Shown: positions 1 to 7,028, counted from the stretch's first letter. The stretch is 27,590 nucleotides of DNA from Colimorpha sp045591485 (GCA_045591485.1 JAZNSV010000216.1:1-27590), one strand, 5' to 3'. Notes: generated by a model not told the origin, from the sequence alone. Made by a program: numbers and translations.

Positions 1-236
1 TTCTGCAGCTGGCTGAGCTGCTCTTTGCTGATCGAGATGTTGCACAGGCTGCCGAAGCCGGTGGTCACACCGTAGATGGGCTCTTTCTGGCTTTCCATCT
101 TGTGGTTGAGGTAGGCGCGGCATTTCTCGATGCGGCGTTTGGTCTCGTCGCCGAGGGCGAGGGTCATCTTCTTGTCTATGATTTCCTGGATCTTGGCCAG
201 GGTCAGTTTCTCTTCAGGGTTGAAAGTGTAAGTCAT
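1..236 (-). CDS. hutH: Aromatic amino acid lyase (histidine ammonia-lyase type), N-terminal part
   Basis: The gene begins at the ATG complementary to 234-236 and runs off the left edge, so only 78 codons are visible. The N-terminus has the IYGVTTGFGSL stretch, a form of the YGVNTGFG motif of the HAL/PAL family; its Tyr is a catalytic residue in histidine ammonia-lyase. These enzymes remove ammonia from histidine, phenylalanine or tyrosine non-oxidatively, using a self-formed MIO group. The MIO-forming Ala-Ser-Gly lies outside the window, so substrate cannot be judged: histidine (first step of histidine breakdown to urocanate) is the usual role, but Bacteroidota also carry tyrosine or phenylalanine lyases and aminomutases. 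The gene points away from the zinc-ribbon gene and is separated from it by a 132-nt spacer that holds only short GAACTCC-type repeats. Family assignment is firm; the symbol is a best guess. Confidence 0.75.
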   Translation of the reverse strand, partial: MTYTFNPEEKLTLAKIQEIIDKKMTLALGDETKRRIEKCRAYLNHKMESQKEPIYGVTTGFGSLCNISISKEQLSQLQ

Positions 237-368
237 AATATCTGTTTTTAGCGGAACTCAAGAAATTCAGGGAGTTCAATGGGTTCACGACAAAAGCACC
301 GTCGACGCGGTCGTAGCCATTGTCTCGAACTCCTTAAGCTCCCCGAACTCCTTGAACTCCATGAAAAA

Positions 369-1193
369 TTATTTCTCCAGTTGTGCCTTGGCCTTGGCGG
401 CTATGTCGTCGTCGACGATGATGCGGCCGCAGTTCTCGCAGACGATGACTTTCTTGTGCATCTTGATTTCCATCTGGCGCTGCGGGGGTATGGCGCTGAA
501 GCAGCCGCCGCAGGCGTCGCGGTCGATCTGCACCACGGCCAGACCGTTGCGGGCGGCGTTGCGTATGCGCTTGTAGCCCACAAGGTAGCGCTCGTCGATA
601 TACTGCTCCTGCTCTTTGCTCTTGGCCAGCAGTCGCTGCTCGTCTTTCTCGGTCTCCTCGATAATGGAGCCCAGCTCCTCGCGCTTGGCGTCGAGGTCTT
701 TCTGGCGGTTGTCCAGCAGCACCTTGGCGGCCTCGATATGCTGCTTGAGGTCGCTGATTTTGGCCTTGCCTTCCTTGTTCTTGCGCTCGCAGAGCTGTAT
801 CTCGAGGCTCTGGAACTCTATCTCCTTGTTCAGCGACTCGAACTCGCGGTTGTTGCGCACGTTGTCCTGCTGCTTCTGGTACTTCTTGATCTGCTCGTTG
901 TGCTCCTCGATTTCGGCAAGGCGGGCCTTGTTGGCAGCCTCGGTCTCCTTGATGTCGGCGCTGAAGTTCTCGATGCGGGTGTTCAAGCCTGCTATCTCGT
1001 CTTCGAGGTCCTGGACGGCCTGCGGCAGCTCGCCGCGGATGATTTTGATTTTGTCGATCTCGCTGTCGACAGTCTGGAGGGTGTAGAGGGCCACCAGACG
1101 GCGCTCGACGGCCTGGTCTACCTCGTTGCGGATGATCACAGGAGCCTCAGCCTGCTCGTTTTCGGCTTTTTTGGTACTGACTTTCTTTGCCAT
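369..1193 (-). CDS. C4-type zinc-ribbon, coiled-coil protein (PF02591-like)
   Basis: A 274-residue protein: a Lys/Ala-rich start, a long charged heptad-rich region (about residues 30-200) that should form a coiled coil, and a C-terminal zinc ribbon with CxxC pairs at about 228/231 and 252/255 (CGGC and CENC). This order is that of the widespread zf-RING_7 / DUF164 family, related to chlamydial CdsZ, whose members are thought to bind nucleic acid or act as scaffolds; no enzymatic activity is known. The gene starts 27 nt after the Nif3-like gene on the same strand, a pairing common in Bacteroidota, so the two are very likely one operon driven by the promoter before the Nif3-like gene. The exact cellular role is unknown. 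Confidence 0.85.
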   Translation of the reverse strand: MAKKVSTKKAENEQAEAPVIIRNEVDQAVERRLVALYTLQTVDSEIDKIKIIRGELPQAVQDLEDEIAGLNTRIENFSADIKETEAANKARLAEIEEHNEQIKKYQKQQDNVRNNREFESLNKEIEFQSLEIQLCERKNKEGKAKISDLKQHIEAAKVLLDNRQKDLDAKREELGSIIEETEKDEQRLLAKSKEQEQYIDERYLVGYKRIRNAARNGLAVVQIDRDACGGCFSAIPPQRQMEIKMHKKVIVCENCGRIIVDDDIAAKAKAQLEK

Positions 1194-1220
1194 TATTATA
1201 TATATATTTCAGTTTTTCAA

Positions 1221-2039
1221 TCAGATATAGCTGACGATGCCTCGCTGCACGTCAGAAATTCGACATGCAAAGTTACTAAATTTTTCTGATATGACAGAAA
1301 AAATTACATCTTTTGCAAATTGTTCGCTCTCGTAGTGTCCGATGTCGGCCAGCAGCATGCGTCCGTCGGTGCGCTGGAAGTCGTGGTATTTCAGGTCGCC
1401 GGTCAGGTAGATGTCGGCCCGGGCCGCCAGGGCGTCGCCTATGAAGTCGGCCCCCGAGCCGCCGCAGATGGCCACCCTCTTGATTGTGGATTGGGTATTG
1501 GGAATTGAGAACGGGGAGGTGCGGATGAAGGGTATGCCTGTCACGGCCTTGACGCGCCGCAGGAAGCTGTCGGCCGCCTCGGGCTCGGCCAGCTCGCCCA
1601 CCAGGCCCGCCCCGATGCTACCGCCCGCAGCCACGGGAGCTTCCGAAGCGCCCTGCATCTTCCTCAACACACGGCAGTTGCGCAGCCCCAGCTGCCTGGC
1701 CAGGGCTCCGTTGACGCCCCACGGCAGGTTGTCGAGGTTGGTGTGGGCGGCGTAGAGGCAGATGCCGTGCTCGATGAGCCGCATGGCCACACGTCCCGTG
1801 GTGTCGCGGTCGGTCAGCCGCCGCACTCCGCGAAAGATGAACGGATGGTGGGTCACTATGAGGTTGAGCCCTGCGGCAATGGCCTCGTCGGCCACGGCCT
1901 CGGTCATGTCAAGCGCCACCAGCGAGCCGCTGTAGTCGCTCCGCGAGTCGCCCAGAAGGAACCCGCTATTGTCGTAATCTTCCTGATATTCAGGATGCAT
2001 AACCTCGTCGAGGTAGGCAATCACTTCGCTTGTTTTCAT
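1221..2039 (-). CDS. Nif3-like dinuclear metal-centre protein
   Basis: A 272-residue member of the Nif3 / DUF34 (YbgI) family of toroidal hexamers with a two-metal site. Visible metal-ligand motifs are the THHPFIF segment (His64, His65), the AAHTNLDN segment (His99, Asp103) and the C-terminal GHYESEQ (His and Glu). It lacks the inserted PII-like middle domain of longer Firmicutes and Bacteroidota relatives (about 360 residues) and is close to the short E. coli form. I chose the ATG at 2039 because the start five codons upstream lies inside the promoter. The function is unsettled; metal or cofactor-linked hydrolase roles have been proposed. A short stretch at 1481-1511, coding for FSIPNTQSTIK, is AT-rich and resembles the intergenic ATTGGGAATTGAGA-type repeats of this genome, so it may be an in-frame repeat insertion. 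It is first gene of an operon with the zinc-ribbon protein. Confidence 0.88.
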   Translation of the reverse strand: MKTSEVIAYLDEVMHPEYQEDYDNSGFLLGDSRSDYSGSLVALDMTEAVADEAIAAGLNLIVTHHPFIFRGVRRLTDRDTTGRVAMRLIEHGICLYAAHTNLDNLPWGVNGALARQLGLRNCRVLRKMQGASEAPVAAGGSIGAGLVGELAEPEAADSFLRRVKAVTGIPFIRTSPFSIPNTQSTIKRVAICGGSGADFIGDALAARADIYLTGDLKYHDFQRTDGRMLLADIGHYESEQFAKDVIFSVISEKFSNFACRISDVQRGIVSYI

Positions 2040-2043
2040 GCTG

Positions 2044-2051
2044 CAAAGATA
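2044..2051 (-). promoter_or_regulatory. Bacteroidota -7 element before the Nif3-like gene
   Basis: On the minus strand TATCTTTG matches the TAnnTTTG -7 element of the Bacteroidota housekeeping sigma factor. Only four bases (CAGC) separate it from the chosen ATG, so transcription should start at or next to the start codon, giving a leaderless or nearly leaderless mRNA. I do not see a well-spaced TTTG -33 element. Confidence 0.6.
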
Positions 2052-2187
2052 CACAAAAATTTTCTAACAAGGCCACACCGCCGTCAAAAAAAACACCCGC
2101 CTGCCCCGGCACCCTGCATTCGATAATATCGCACCGATTTTTCGGCAACACAAAACAGCCTGATTATTAAGCTCATTGTATGCACCT

Positions 2188-2294
2188 CTTCTGCCGTTGT
2201 ACGATACATGTACGATATATGTACGATACTTGTACGATTGGCAATCGTACAAGTATCGTACATATATCGTACATGTATCGTACAACGGCAGAAG
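2188..2294. repeat. Perfect 107-nt palindrome made of 11-bp direct repeats
   Basis: The arms 2188-2240 and 2242-2294 are exact reverse complements of 53 nt each around a single central G. Inside each arm the unit TGTACGATAYN repeats about every 11 bp, one helical turn (four units per arm). The outer 10 bp (CTTCTGCCGT) is not part of the repeat series. Short ORFs crossing it encode only low-complexity Tyr/Thr/Ile-rich peptides and are symmetric artefacts. It lies between the divergent Nif3-like operon and the LRR protein gene, about 150 nt from each promoter. It could extrude as a cruciform, act as an array of protein-binding sites, or be a non-autonomous mobile or repeat element; nothing in the sequence decides this. 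Confidence 0.95.
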
Positions 2295-2419
2295 GGATGG
2301 TATACCAAAGCGGTAGGCAAACGGGGCGAAAGGGCTCTGCCGACGCCAGCATTCGCTCCTTTAGTAACCAATAGTGGTGATTTTGCCTTGCGGCGGCCTG
2401 CGGTACCATTTTTTCATAG

Positions 2420-2427
2420 TATTTTTG
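2420..2427 (+). promoter_or_regulatory. -7 element before the LRR protein gene
   Basis: TATTTTTG followed by CAG fits the TAnnTTTG -7 consensus. A start of transcription near 2433 would leave a leader of about 57 nt, A-rich as usual in this phylum. No convincing -33 element is visible. Confidence 0.55.
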
Positions 2428-2489
2428 CAGCGCCATTCAAGAGGCAAGTGTACAACCTAAACATTTTAAAACAAACAAATTAACAACTA

Positions 2490-3650
2490 ATGAAACACAA
2501 ATTCGCACTGGTGGCCGCACTGGCTCTTGCCACAGCCGCCACCGCCGTGGCCCAAACGCCGCAGGCCACCGTCACTCTCGAAAACGGAGCACAGCTCACC
2601 TTCAGCACCTGGACCTACCAGAGCAGCACCGCCGCATGCCTCGACGAAGCGACCAACGTCGACGGCAAGACCATCGTCATCCCCTCGCAGGTCGACATCG
2701 AAGGCACCACCTACGACGTCACCATGGTGGGCCCCTACTCGTTCTACGGCACCGGAGTGAGCGAAGTGGTGATACCCGACGTGACCACCGACATCTATTT
2801 CGGCGCCTTCGACGGCTGCAGCCAGCTGACCACCGTCACCGTGGGCCGCGGAGTCTACAACATCGCCGAGACGGCCTTCAACGAATGCTCGTCGCTGAGC
2901 ACCTTCAACCTCAACGCCGTCAACGTGACCGACGTCGACGAATTCGACGGCAGCGGCGTCTTTGGCGGCTGCACCTCGCTGACCACCATCAACTTCGGCC
3001 CCGACGTCGAAGGCTTCAGCCAGGACCTCTTCTTCAGCCTCAACGCCACCGCCGAGCTGACCGACATCAACATCGCGGCCGAGCGCCTGATACCCATCAC
3101 CACGAGCAGCTTCGGCTACAGCCAGAACGGTGTGAGCATCACCGTGCCCTGCTCGCAGCTGGCCGCCTACGAGGCCGACGCCGCCTGGAGCGCCCTCGGC
3201 ACCGTCACGGCCGACTGCAGCACCGACACCACCGAGCCTGCCATAGACACCACCATCAGCGGCGACACCATGTACATCGTCGTACGCGACACCATCCACG
3301 TCTACGACACCCTGCACACCACCGTCTACGACACCGTGGTGCGCTACGTAGACACCACCTTCTGCGACACCCTCTACCTGCACGACACCGTCTACATACA
3401 CGACACCATATATATTGAAAACCAAGCTGTAGACGCAGCCGAGACCTCGCAGGCCAAGGTCTATATGAGCCAGGGCCGCCTGGTGGTGGAAGGCGCAGCC
3501 GAGGGCGAAGGGCTGGTCCTCTTCGACATGCAGGGCCGCCAGATGCTCTCGACCGTGGTGCGCACCGAGCGCTTCGAAGTCAGCCTGCCCCGCGGCGCCT
3601 ACCTCGTCCGCCTCGGCCAACGGGCCGCACGCAAAGTGGTGGTGATGTAG
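2490..3650 (+). CDS. T9SS-exported leucine-rich-repeat (BspA-like) surface protein
   Basis: A 386-residue protein. Residues 1-22 are a Sec signal peptide ending in AVAQ. Residues about 50-230 carry BspA/LRR_5-type repeats, with hallmarks such as VVIPDVTTDI, FDGCSQLTTVTVG and FNECSSLSTFNL. Residues about 260-308 are a striking tract of (Y/H)DT(V/I/L) repeats that may act as a spacer, a feature seen in many Bacteroidota exported proteins. Residues about 315-386 look like a T9SS type A C-terminal domain: a sandwich pattern with LVLFDMQGRQ and LPRGAYLVRLG and a final RKVVVM. BspA-type proteins bind host or neighbour-cell proteins; that role is inferred here. The gene stands alone with its own promoter and the terminator at 3754. 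Repeat and tail assignment are good; the ligand is unknown. Confidence 0.85.
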   Translation: MKHKFALVAALALATAATAVAQTPQATVTLENGAQLTFSTWTYQSSTAACLDEATNVDGKTIVIPSQVDIEGTTYDVTMVGPYSFYGTGVSEVVIPDVTTDIYFGAFDGCSQLTTVTVGRGVYNIAETAFNECSSLSTFNLNAVNVTDVDEFDGSGVFGGCTSLTTINFGPDVEGFSQDLFFSLNATAELTDINIAAERLIPITTSSFGYSQNGVSITVPCSQLAAYEADAAWSALGTVTADCSTDTTEPAIDTTISGDTMYIVVRDTIHVYDTLHTTVYDTVVRYVDTTFCDTLYLHDTVYIHDTIYIENQAVDAAETSQAKVYMSQGRLVVEGAAEGEGLVLFDMQGRQMLSTVVRTERFEVSLPRGAYLVRLGQRAARKVVVM

Positions 3651-3655
3651 TTTTT

Positions 3656-3730
3656 TAGGAAGCCCTAGGTTTTCCTAGGAAGCCCTAGGTTTTCCTAGGA
3701 CTTCCTAAGGCTTCCTAAAGCCTCCTAAAA
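3656..3730. repeat. Tandem palindromic CCTAGG repeats
   Basis: Two exact 20-bp units (TAGGAAGCCCTAGGTTTTCC) at 3656-3675 and 3676-3695 are followed by three decaying CTTCCTAARG units up to 3730. CCTAGG-TTTT-CCTAGG inside it is a perfect hairpin. It sits between the LRR gene stop and its terminator. It may be a dispersed repeat or help block 3' exonucleases. Confidence 0.8.
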
Positions 3731-3753
3731 ATCTCATTTAAAAAAAATTTTAT

Positions 3754-3782
3754 GCCCCGTGTAGCAAACGGGGCTTTTTTTT
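3754..3782 (+). terminator. Rho-independent terminator of the LRR gene
   Basis: Stem GCCCCGT (3754-3760) / ACGGGGC (3768-3774), loop of seven, then eight T. The right part of this terminator is also the spacer of the ECF-type promoter of the next gene, so the two signals overlap. Confidence 0.85.
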
Positions 3783-3792
3783 CGTTATTATA
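3759..3792 (+). promoter_or_regulatory. ECF-type promoter of the first sigma gene
   Basis: -35 GTGTAG at 3759-3764 and -10 CGTTATTATA at 3783-3792, with 24 nt from the first base of one to the first base of the other. The same pair with the same spacing occurs at 5811/5835 and, one base longer, at 6522/6546. Its presence upstream of both sigma genes suggests autoregulation. The -10 ends four bases before the GTG start, implying a leaderless mRNA. Confidence 0.65.
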
Positions 3793-3796
3793 TGCA

Positions 3797-4264
3797 GTGA
3801 GACCTCAAGACCCATTCGACAACCTGCTGCACCGCTACCGCGGGTTGCTCTACACACAGGCACGCCACTTCAGCCGCCGCGGCACCGACGCCGACGACCT
3901 GCTGCAAGAGGCCGCAATCGCCCTTTGGGGCGACAGGGAACGCCTGCTCGGTCTGCCGGCGGTAGAACAAGCGGCAATGGTCTGGCGCATAGGCCGCAAC
4001 GCCATGATAGACACACTGCGGCGCTCGCGCCCGACAGAAGCCCTGCCCGACTACTACGAAGCCACCGCCGACGACAACACCATGGTCCGCGAACTGCACG
4101 AGAGGATAGCCCTCATGGACGAACCCGACCGCACACTGCTGACCATGCAGCTCGAAGGCTACAGCTACGACGAGATAGCCGCCGCCACAGGACTCACCGA
4201 GAAGAATGTAAGCGTGCGCCTGGTGCGCGCCAAAGAGAAACTGAAGAAAACATATTATATATGA
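3797..4264 (+). CDS. ECF-family RNA polymerase sigma factor, copy A
   Basis: A 155-residue sigma-70 factor of the ECF group. Region 2 covers about residues 7-50 (FDNLLHRYRGLLYTQ, then DADDLLQEAAIALW, the core-binding part). Region 4 covers about residues 95-150 (EPDRTLLTMQLEGYSYDEIA, then TEKNVSVRLVRAKEKLKK, the -35-reading helix-turn-helix). I place the start at GTG 3797, not at the in-frame ATG 3752: that ATG lies inside the preceding terminator and upstream of the promoter, and copy B at 6558 starts with GTG at the equivalent place. It overlaps the next gene by ATGA. It is the first gene of an operon of a small membrane protein and lipoproteins, so it probably controls cell-surface lipoprotein production in response to an envelope signal. 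Copy B is a clear paralogue. Confidence 0.9.
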   Translation: MRPQDPFDNLLHRYRGLLYTQARHFSRRGTDADDLLQEAAIALWGDRERLLGLPAVEQAAMVWRIGRNAMIDTLRRSRPTEALPDYYEATADDNTMVRELHERIALMDEPDRTLLTMQLEGYSYDEIAAATGLTEKNVSVRLVRAKEKLKKTYYI

Positions 4265-4518
4265 CAGACAAGGAATTTGAACAACTGTGGCAACGCGCCG
4301 AAGCAGCCCCCTACGCCGAAAAACTGGCCGACGGCTACGACGGATGGCGCGCACGCAACCGCCGCGCTTTGGCCCTGACGGTGGCCATGGCGGTAATGGT
4401 GACAGTGGCCGTGCCGCTGTTCGCACCGCAACACAGCGGCCAGGTGTTCTGCAACCGCGACGGCATCGCCGAAGCCCACTGGACCACCCTGGCGTCGGAC
4501 ATGCTGATGGAGGCCTGA
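4261..4518 (+). CDS. Small one-pass membrane protein, possible anti-sigma factor, copy A
   Basis: 85 residues. A charged cytoplasmic N-terminus (EFEQLWQRAE), a basic stretch RARNRR, a membrane helix at about 37-54, and a short outer part with CNRDGIAEAHW at 64-74. It starts inside the stop of the sigma gene (ATGA), so translation is coupled. The paralogue at 7171 has the same layout and CNRSGIAEGHW, while the rest is diverged, so this motif outside the membrane is the conserved part and may sense a ligand, metal or thiol. Position and topology fit an anti-sigma factor, but I do not recognise a known anti-sigma domain. No homologue outside the window can be asserted. Confidence 0.7.
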   Translation: MTDKEFEQLWQRAEAAPYAEKLADGYDGWRARNRRALALTVAMAVMVTVAVPLFAPQHSGQVFCNRDGIAEAHWTTLASDMLMEA

Positions 4519-4556
4519 TTAAAGTTTAAAGTTTAGAGTTTAGAGTTTAAAGATTA
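4519..4556. repeat. AT-rich 7-bp tandem repeat (TTTARAG)
   Basis: TTTAAAG and TTTAGAG units follow one another directly between two operon genes. Similar TTAAAACTTAAAGTTTAAAACT sequence occurs at about 15725-15752 before groEL. It looks like a dispersed intergenic microrepeat; no regulatory function is evident. Confidence 0.6.
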
Positions 4557-4576
4557 AGGAAAAAATCGACAAGAAT

Positions 4577-5005
4577 ATGAAACGCCTGACAATCATCATC
4601 CTGATGCTGACGGCGCTGACCGTCGCGGTCGGATGCGGCTCGGGCCAGAGCGGACAGCCGTGCGAGATATACAAAAAGTATGCCTCGCAGCCCGGACTGA
4701 CGGTGGCCGAGGTGCGCGACTTCGCCCTCTGCGACTCAGTGCGGGTCAACGTGGTGCTCGTCGAGGCCGACGACAACGAGGCCTGGCAGCAGCTGACGCA
4801 GAGCCTCGACATCCGCATCGACGAAGGCAGCACCTCGTGGCTGGCCGACCCCGCCGACCCCGCCGTCCGCACAGCATGGACCGGCAGCCCCGCGCTGCGC
4901 ATCGTGGCATCGCACAGCCGCCACGCCATAGGGTTCTACAGCATCGAAAACGACGTCCAATACGACGCCCTCATCGACTACCAGCTGCGCGAACTCGAAA
5001 AATAA
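4577..5005 (+). CDS. Short lipoprotein of the sigma operon, copy A
   Basis: 142 residues with a signal peptide and lipobox ending at Cys20 (LTVAVGC). The mature part matches the protein at 7443 along its whole length: (Y)xxYAxxxxLTVAxVxxF, then a VVLVEADDNEAW block, LDIRIDEGSTSWLAD, a P-A-W-x-x-S/R-P-A block and a C-terminal FYSIE / ALIDYQ. No known domain is recognised. It should be anchored in the outer membrane or inner membrane by its lipid. Being third in the operon after sigma and anti-sigma-like genes, and conserved as a set in both operons, it is likely part of the sensing or output machinery of this system. Function unknown. Confidence 0.8.
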   Translation: MKRLTIIILMLTALTVAVGCGSGQSGQPCEIYKKYASQPGLTVAEVRDFALCDSVRVNVVLVEADDNEAWQQLTQSLDIRIDEGSTSWLADPADPAVRTAWTGSPALRIVASHSRHAIGFYSIENDVQYDALIDYQLRELEK

Positions 5006-5041
5006 AACACACAACAAAAGAAAACAAAAAGTAAAGATACT

Positions 5042-5791
5042 ATGAACCTGAAATCGAAAATACTGAGCGCATTGGCCACAATGATGGCTGCCATGCTGAC
5101 ACTGACGGCATGCACCGACGAACCCATCGACACAACCACCGGCACACAGCGCGACATCTTCTACACCGTTTCCGAAAACGGCGATATCTCGTTCCTCAAC
5201 GGCAGCGGCACCACCGCCCACCTCGACAACGACGCCCAGTGGGACGCCCTGCTCGACAAGTTCTGCGACTACACACAGAGCGGCCGCCAGGTGATATTCT
5301 GCGGCGAACACACGTCGCAGGCCAAAGGCTCAACCGGCAAAGCCCCGGCATCCATCTCGACAGCCGACCGCAACGAACTCAAACAATGGATGAAGGCCAT
5401 GGAGAAAGAGGGCAAGACCGTCAACGTGACATACAACTCGGAATCGGGCCTCTGGAACGGCACCGCCTACGCCAACCTCGGCGCCCACAACGCCACAGAA
5501 GAGCCCCAGACCTTCACCGGCAACCTCGCCTTCGCTGCCACTCCGACCGTGCAGACCCCGCCACTGGGCGGCGTGGTACTGGCACTGCAAAACGACGACC
5601 AGACCTACATCCTCACCCTGCAGGGCATGATGATTTGGTTCGAAACCGAAGACTCCGACGGCGCATTCGCACTGCTGCAAGAAGCCGAGATCGCACTTTC
5701 GGGCGTGGAAGGCGAATACACCGACCTCGAAGGCAACACCTTTAAAACCATCGACTTGGCCACCGACGAAACCATCGTGGACGAAATTTGA
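5042..5791 (+). CDS. Long lipoprotein with the shared N-terminal domain, copy A1
   Basis: 249 residues; lipobox Cys24 followed by TDEP, acidic as in surface-export signals of Bacteroidota lipoproteins. Residues about 38-150 are the domain shared with the products of 7886, 9479, 10660 and 12574. Its landmarks are RDIFYTV, an AHLDNDAQWDALLDKFCDY block, a variable loop (about 85-105), then TADRNELKQWMKAMEKEG-KTVNVTY and LWNGTAYA. The C-terminal 100 residues are its own and look like a small beta domain. No known family is recognised. It follows the short lipoprotein by 36 nt and is the last gene before a new ECF-type promoter. Confidence 0.8.
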   Translation: MNLKSKILSALATMMAAMLTLTACTDEPIDTTTGTQRDIFYTVSENGDISFLNGSGTTAHLDNDAQWDALLDKFCDYTQSGRQVIFCGEHTSQAKGSTGKAPASISTADRNELKQWMKAMEKEGKTVNVTYNSESGLWNGTAYANLGAHNATEEPQTFTGNLAFAATPTVQTPPLGGVVLALQNDDQTYILTLQGMMIWFETEDSDGAFALLQEAEIALSGVEGEYTDLEGNTFKTIDLATDETIVDEI

Positions 5792-5810
5792 AAAAAAAAT
5801 TTCACCCCCT

Positions 5811-5845
5811 GTGTAGTTTTTCGGTCGCGACTTTCGTTCTTATTA
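5811..5845 (+). promoter_or_regulatory. ECF-type promoter before the 5906 lipoprotein
   Basis: GTGTAG (5811-5816) and CGTTCTTATTA (5835-5845), again with 24 nt between the first bases, matching the promoter of sigma copy A. Here a leader of about 55 nt follows. This suggests the gene is a direct target of one or both sigma factors. Confidence 0.6.
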
Positions 5846-5905
5846 GCGAAAAGAAAATCAAACAAAAAAATAATTCAATAACAAATTAAAAAAAAACACA
5901 CAATT

Positions 5906-6442
5906 ATGAAGAAGAACATCATTTTCGCTGCCATGGCAGCCGTAGCCCTCACCTTCACCGCTTGCACCGATGAGCCCGTTGTCGTCAACGGCGAGACCCC
6001 CGCAGCCAGCACCGTCCTCGTGAAGACCACCGCCGACCTCATCGGCACCAACTGGACCTACACCATGAACGAAGTCGTCTTCACCGACGAGATGGGCGAC
6101 ACCCTCACCATCCCCAGCATCGGCGACCTCTTCTACCTGAACTTCGACGCCGACTACGCCCACTTCACCTTCTCCGACATGGTCGAGGCTTGGGGTATGT
6201 CCGCCGACGGCATGAGCATGGAGCAGATCACTGGCGTGGACTATGAGTACAGCTATGACGGCGCCACCCATACCGGCAACCTCATCGGCACCTATGAGGA
6301 AGAGGACGGCACCGAGACCACCTCGCACCTCGTGTTCACCTACAACGACGCCACCGACGAAATCACCTTCGTCCTGCCGATGGCCTTCGATGGCGACACT
6401 ACCGTCGTCGACGTGCCCGTGGTGTTCCACCGCAGCATCTGA
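5906..6442 (+). CDS. Lipocalin-like lipoprotein
   Basis: 178 residues; signal peptide with lipobox Cys20 (LTFTAC) then TDEP. The mature part starts with LIGTNWTYTMNEV and contains repeated beta-strand stretches (YEYSYDGATHTGNLIG, HLVFTYNDATDEITF) ending VVFHRSI. The pattern GTxWxY near the start and a run of short strands is that of lipocalin-like or META-like lipoproteins of Bacteroidota; this is a fold guess, not a domain hit. It has its own ECF-type promoter and a strong terminator, so it is a separate unit between the two sigma operons. The codon use is the most biased to GAC/ACC/CTC in the region, suggesting high expression. Confidence 0.75.
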   Translation: MKKNIIFAAMAAVALTFTACTDEPVVVNGETPAASTVLVKTTADLIGTNWTYTMNEVVFTDEMGDTLTIPSIGDLFYLNFDADYAHFTFSDMVEAWGMSADGMSMEQITGVDYEYSYDGATHTGNLIGTYEEEDGTETTSHLVFTYNDATDEITFVLPMAFDGDTTVVDVPVVFHRSI

Positions 6443-6473
6443 ACCTCAGACATCAGAATTTGAAGATTGTTTT

Positions 6474-6513
6474 AGAACCCGGAGCCGCAATCGGCTCCGG
6501 GTTCTTTTTTTTT
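6474..6513 (+). terminator. Strong rho-independent terminator
   Basis: Perfect 14-bp stem (6474-6487 / 6492-6505), loop CAAT, followed by a T run to 6513. It ends the 5906 transcript and isolates the second sigma operon. Confidence 0.93.
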
Positions 6514-6521
6514 GCATGGGA

Positions 6522-6555
6522 TGTAATTTTCACCCCCCTGTTTTACGTTATTATA
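6522..6555 (+). promoter_or_regulatory. ECF-type promoter of the second sigma gene
   Basis: TGTAA (6522-6526) and CGTTATTATA (6546-6555). TGTA-to-CGTT distance is 24, against 23 in the two other copies. The -10 is followed after two bases by the GTG start, so this mRNA is probably leaderless too. Confidence 0.6.
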
Positions 6556-6557
6556 GT

Positions 6558-7028
6558 GTGAAAGGTCATGACACGTTCGTCGAGTTGATGCTCCGCTACC
6601 GCGGGCTGCTCTTCTCGGTCTGCCGCCGCCACCAGCGCGACGGCCTGACGGTCGACGACCTGTTGCAGGAGGTGACCCTGCGGCTGTGGGAGCTGAGAGA
6701 GAAGCTGTTGGCAATAGAACCCGCACCGAAGCAAGCCATATGGCTCTGGCGCGTGGCACGCAGCACCTGCATCGACCTGCAGCGCCGCACACCCTCGCCC
6801 ACCCCGCTGCCCGAAGGCTACGACACGCCCGCCGAGGACACCGCGCTGCACGACACACTGCACGAACTCATCGCCCAACTACCGGAGTCCGACCGCACGA
6901 TCGTCACCCTCCACCTCGAAGGCTACGACTACACGGAAATAGGCAAAGCGGTGGGCATGACCAAGAACAACATCGGGGTGCGCCTGATGCGGATCAAAGA
7001 GAAACTGAAACAACAATGGGAGGATTGA
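6558..7028 (+). CDS. ECF-family RNA polymerase sigma factor, copy B
   Basis: 156 residues from GTG 6558. Region 2 starts with HDTFVELMLRYRGLLFSVC and LTVDDLLQEVTLRLWEL; region 4 has ESDRTIVTLHLEGYDYTEIG and TKNNIGVRLMRIKEKLKQQ. It aligns with copy A throughout, including the LRYRGLL and RxRxKEKLK segments. An in-frame reading from further upstream exists but crosses the terminator and promoter, so I reject it. Both sigma genes carry the same promoter motif, so they may recognise overlapping promoters. Next gene starts 142 nt later, after a dispersed repeat, whereas in operon A the two genes overlap; the repeat therefore seems to have been inserted between them. Confidence 0.9.
   Translation: MKGHDTFVELMLRYRGLLFSVCRRHQRDGLTVDDLLQEVTLRLWELREKLLAIEPAPKQAIWLWRVARSTCIDLQRRTPSPTPLPEGYDTPAEDTALHDTLHELIAQLPESDRTIVTLHLEGYDYTEIGKAVGMTKNNIGVRLMRIKEKLKQQWED

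Noticed and set aside
2188..2294. CRISPR array
   Set aside because: Repeats are 11 bp with no spacers and are arranged as an inverted repeat; no cas genes nearby.
2064..2483. Several overlapping short ORFs on both strands across the palindrome
   Set aside because: They are mirror images produced by the palindrome, encode low-complexity peptides and have no start signals.
3752..3796. ATG 3752 as the start of the first sigma gene
   Set aside because: It lies in the preceding terminator and before the promoter -10; the GTG at 3797 fits the paralogue.
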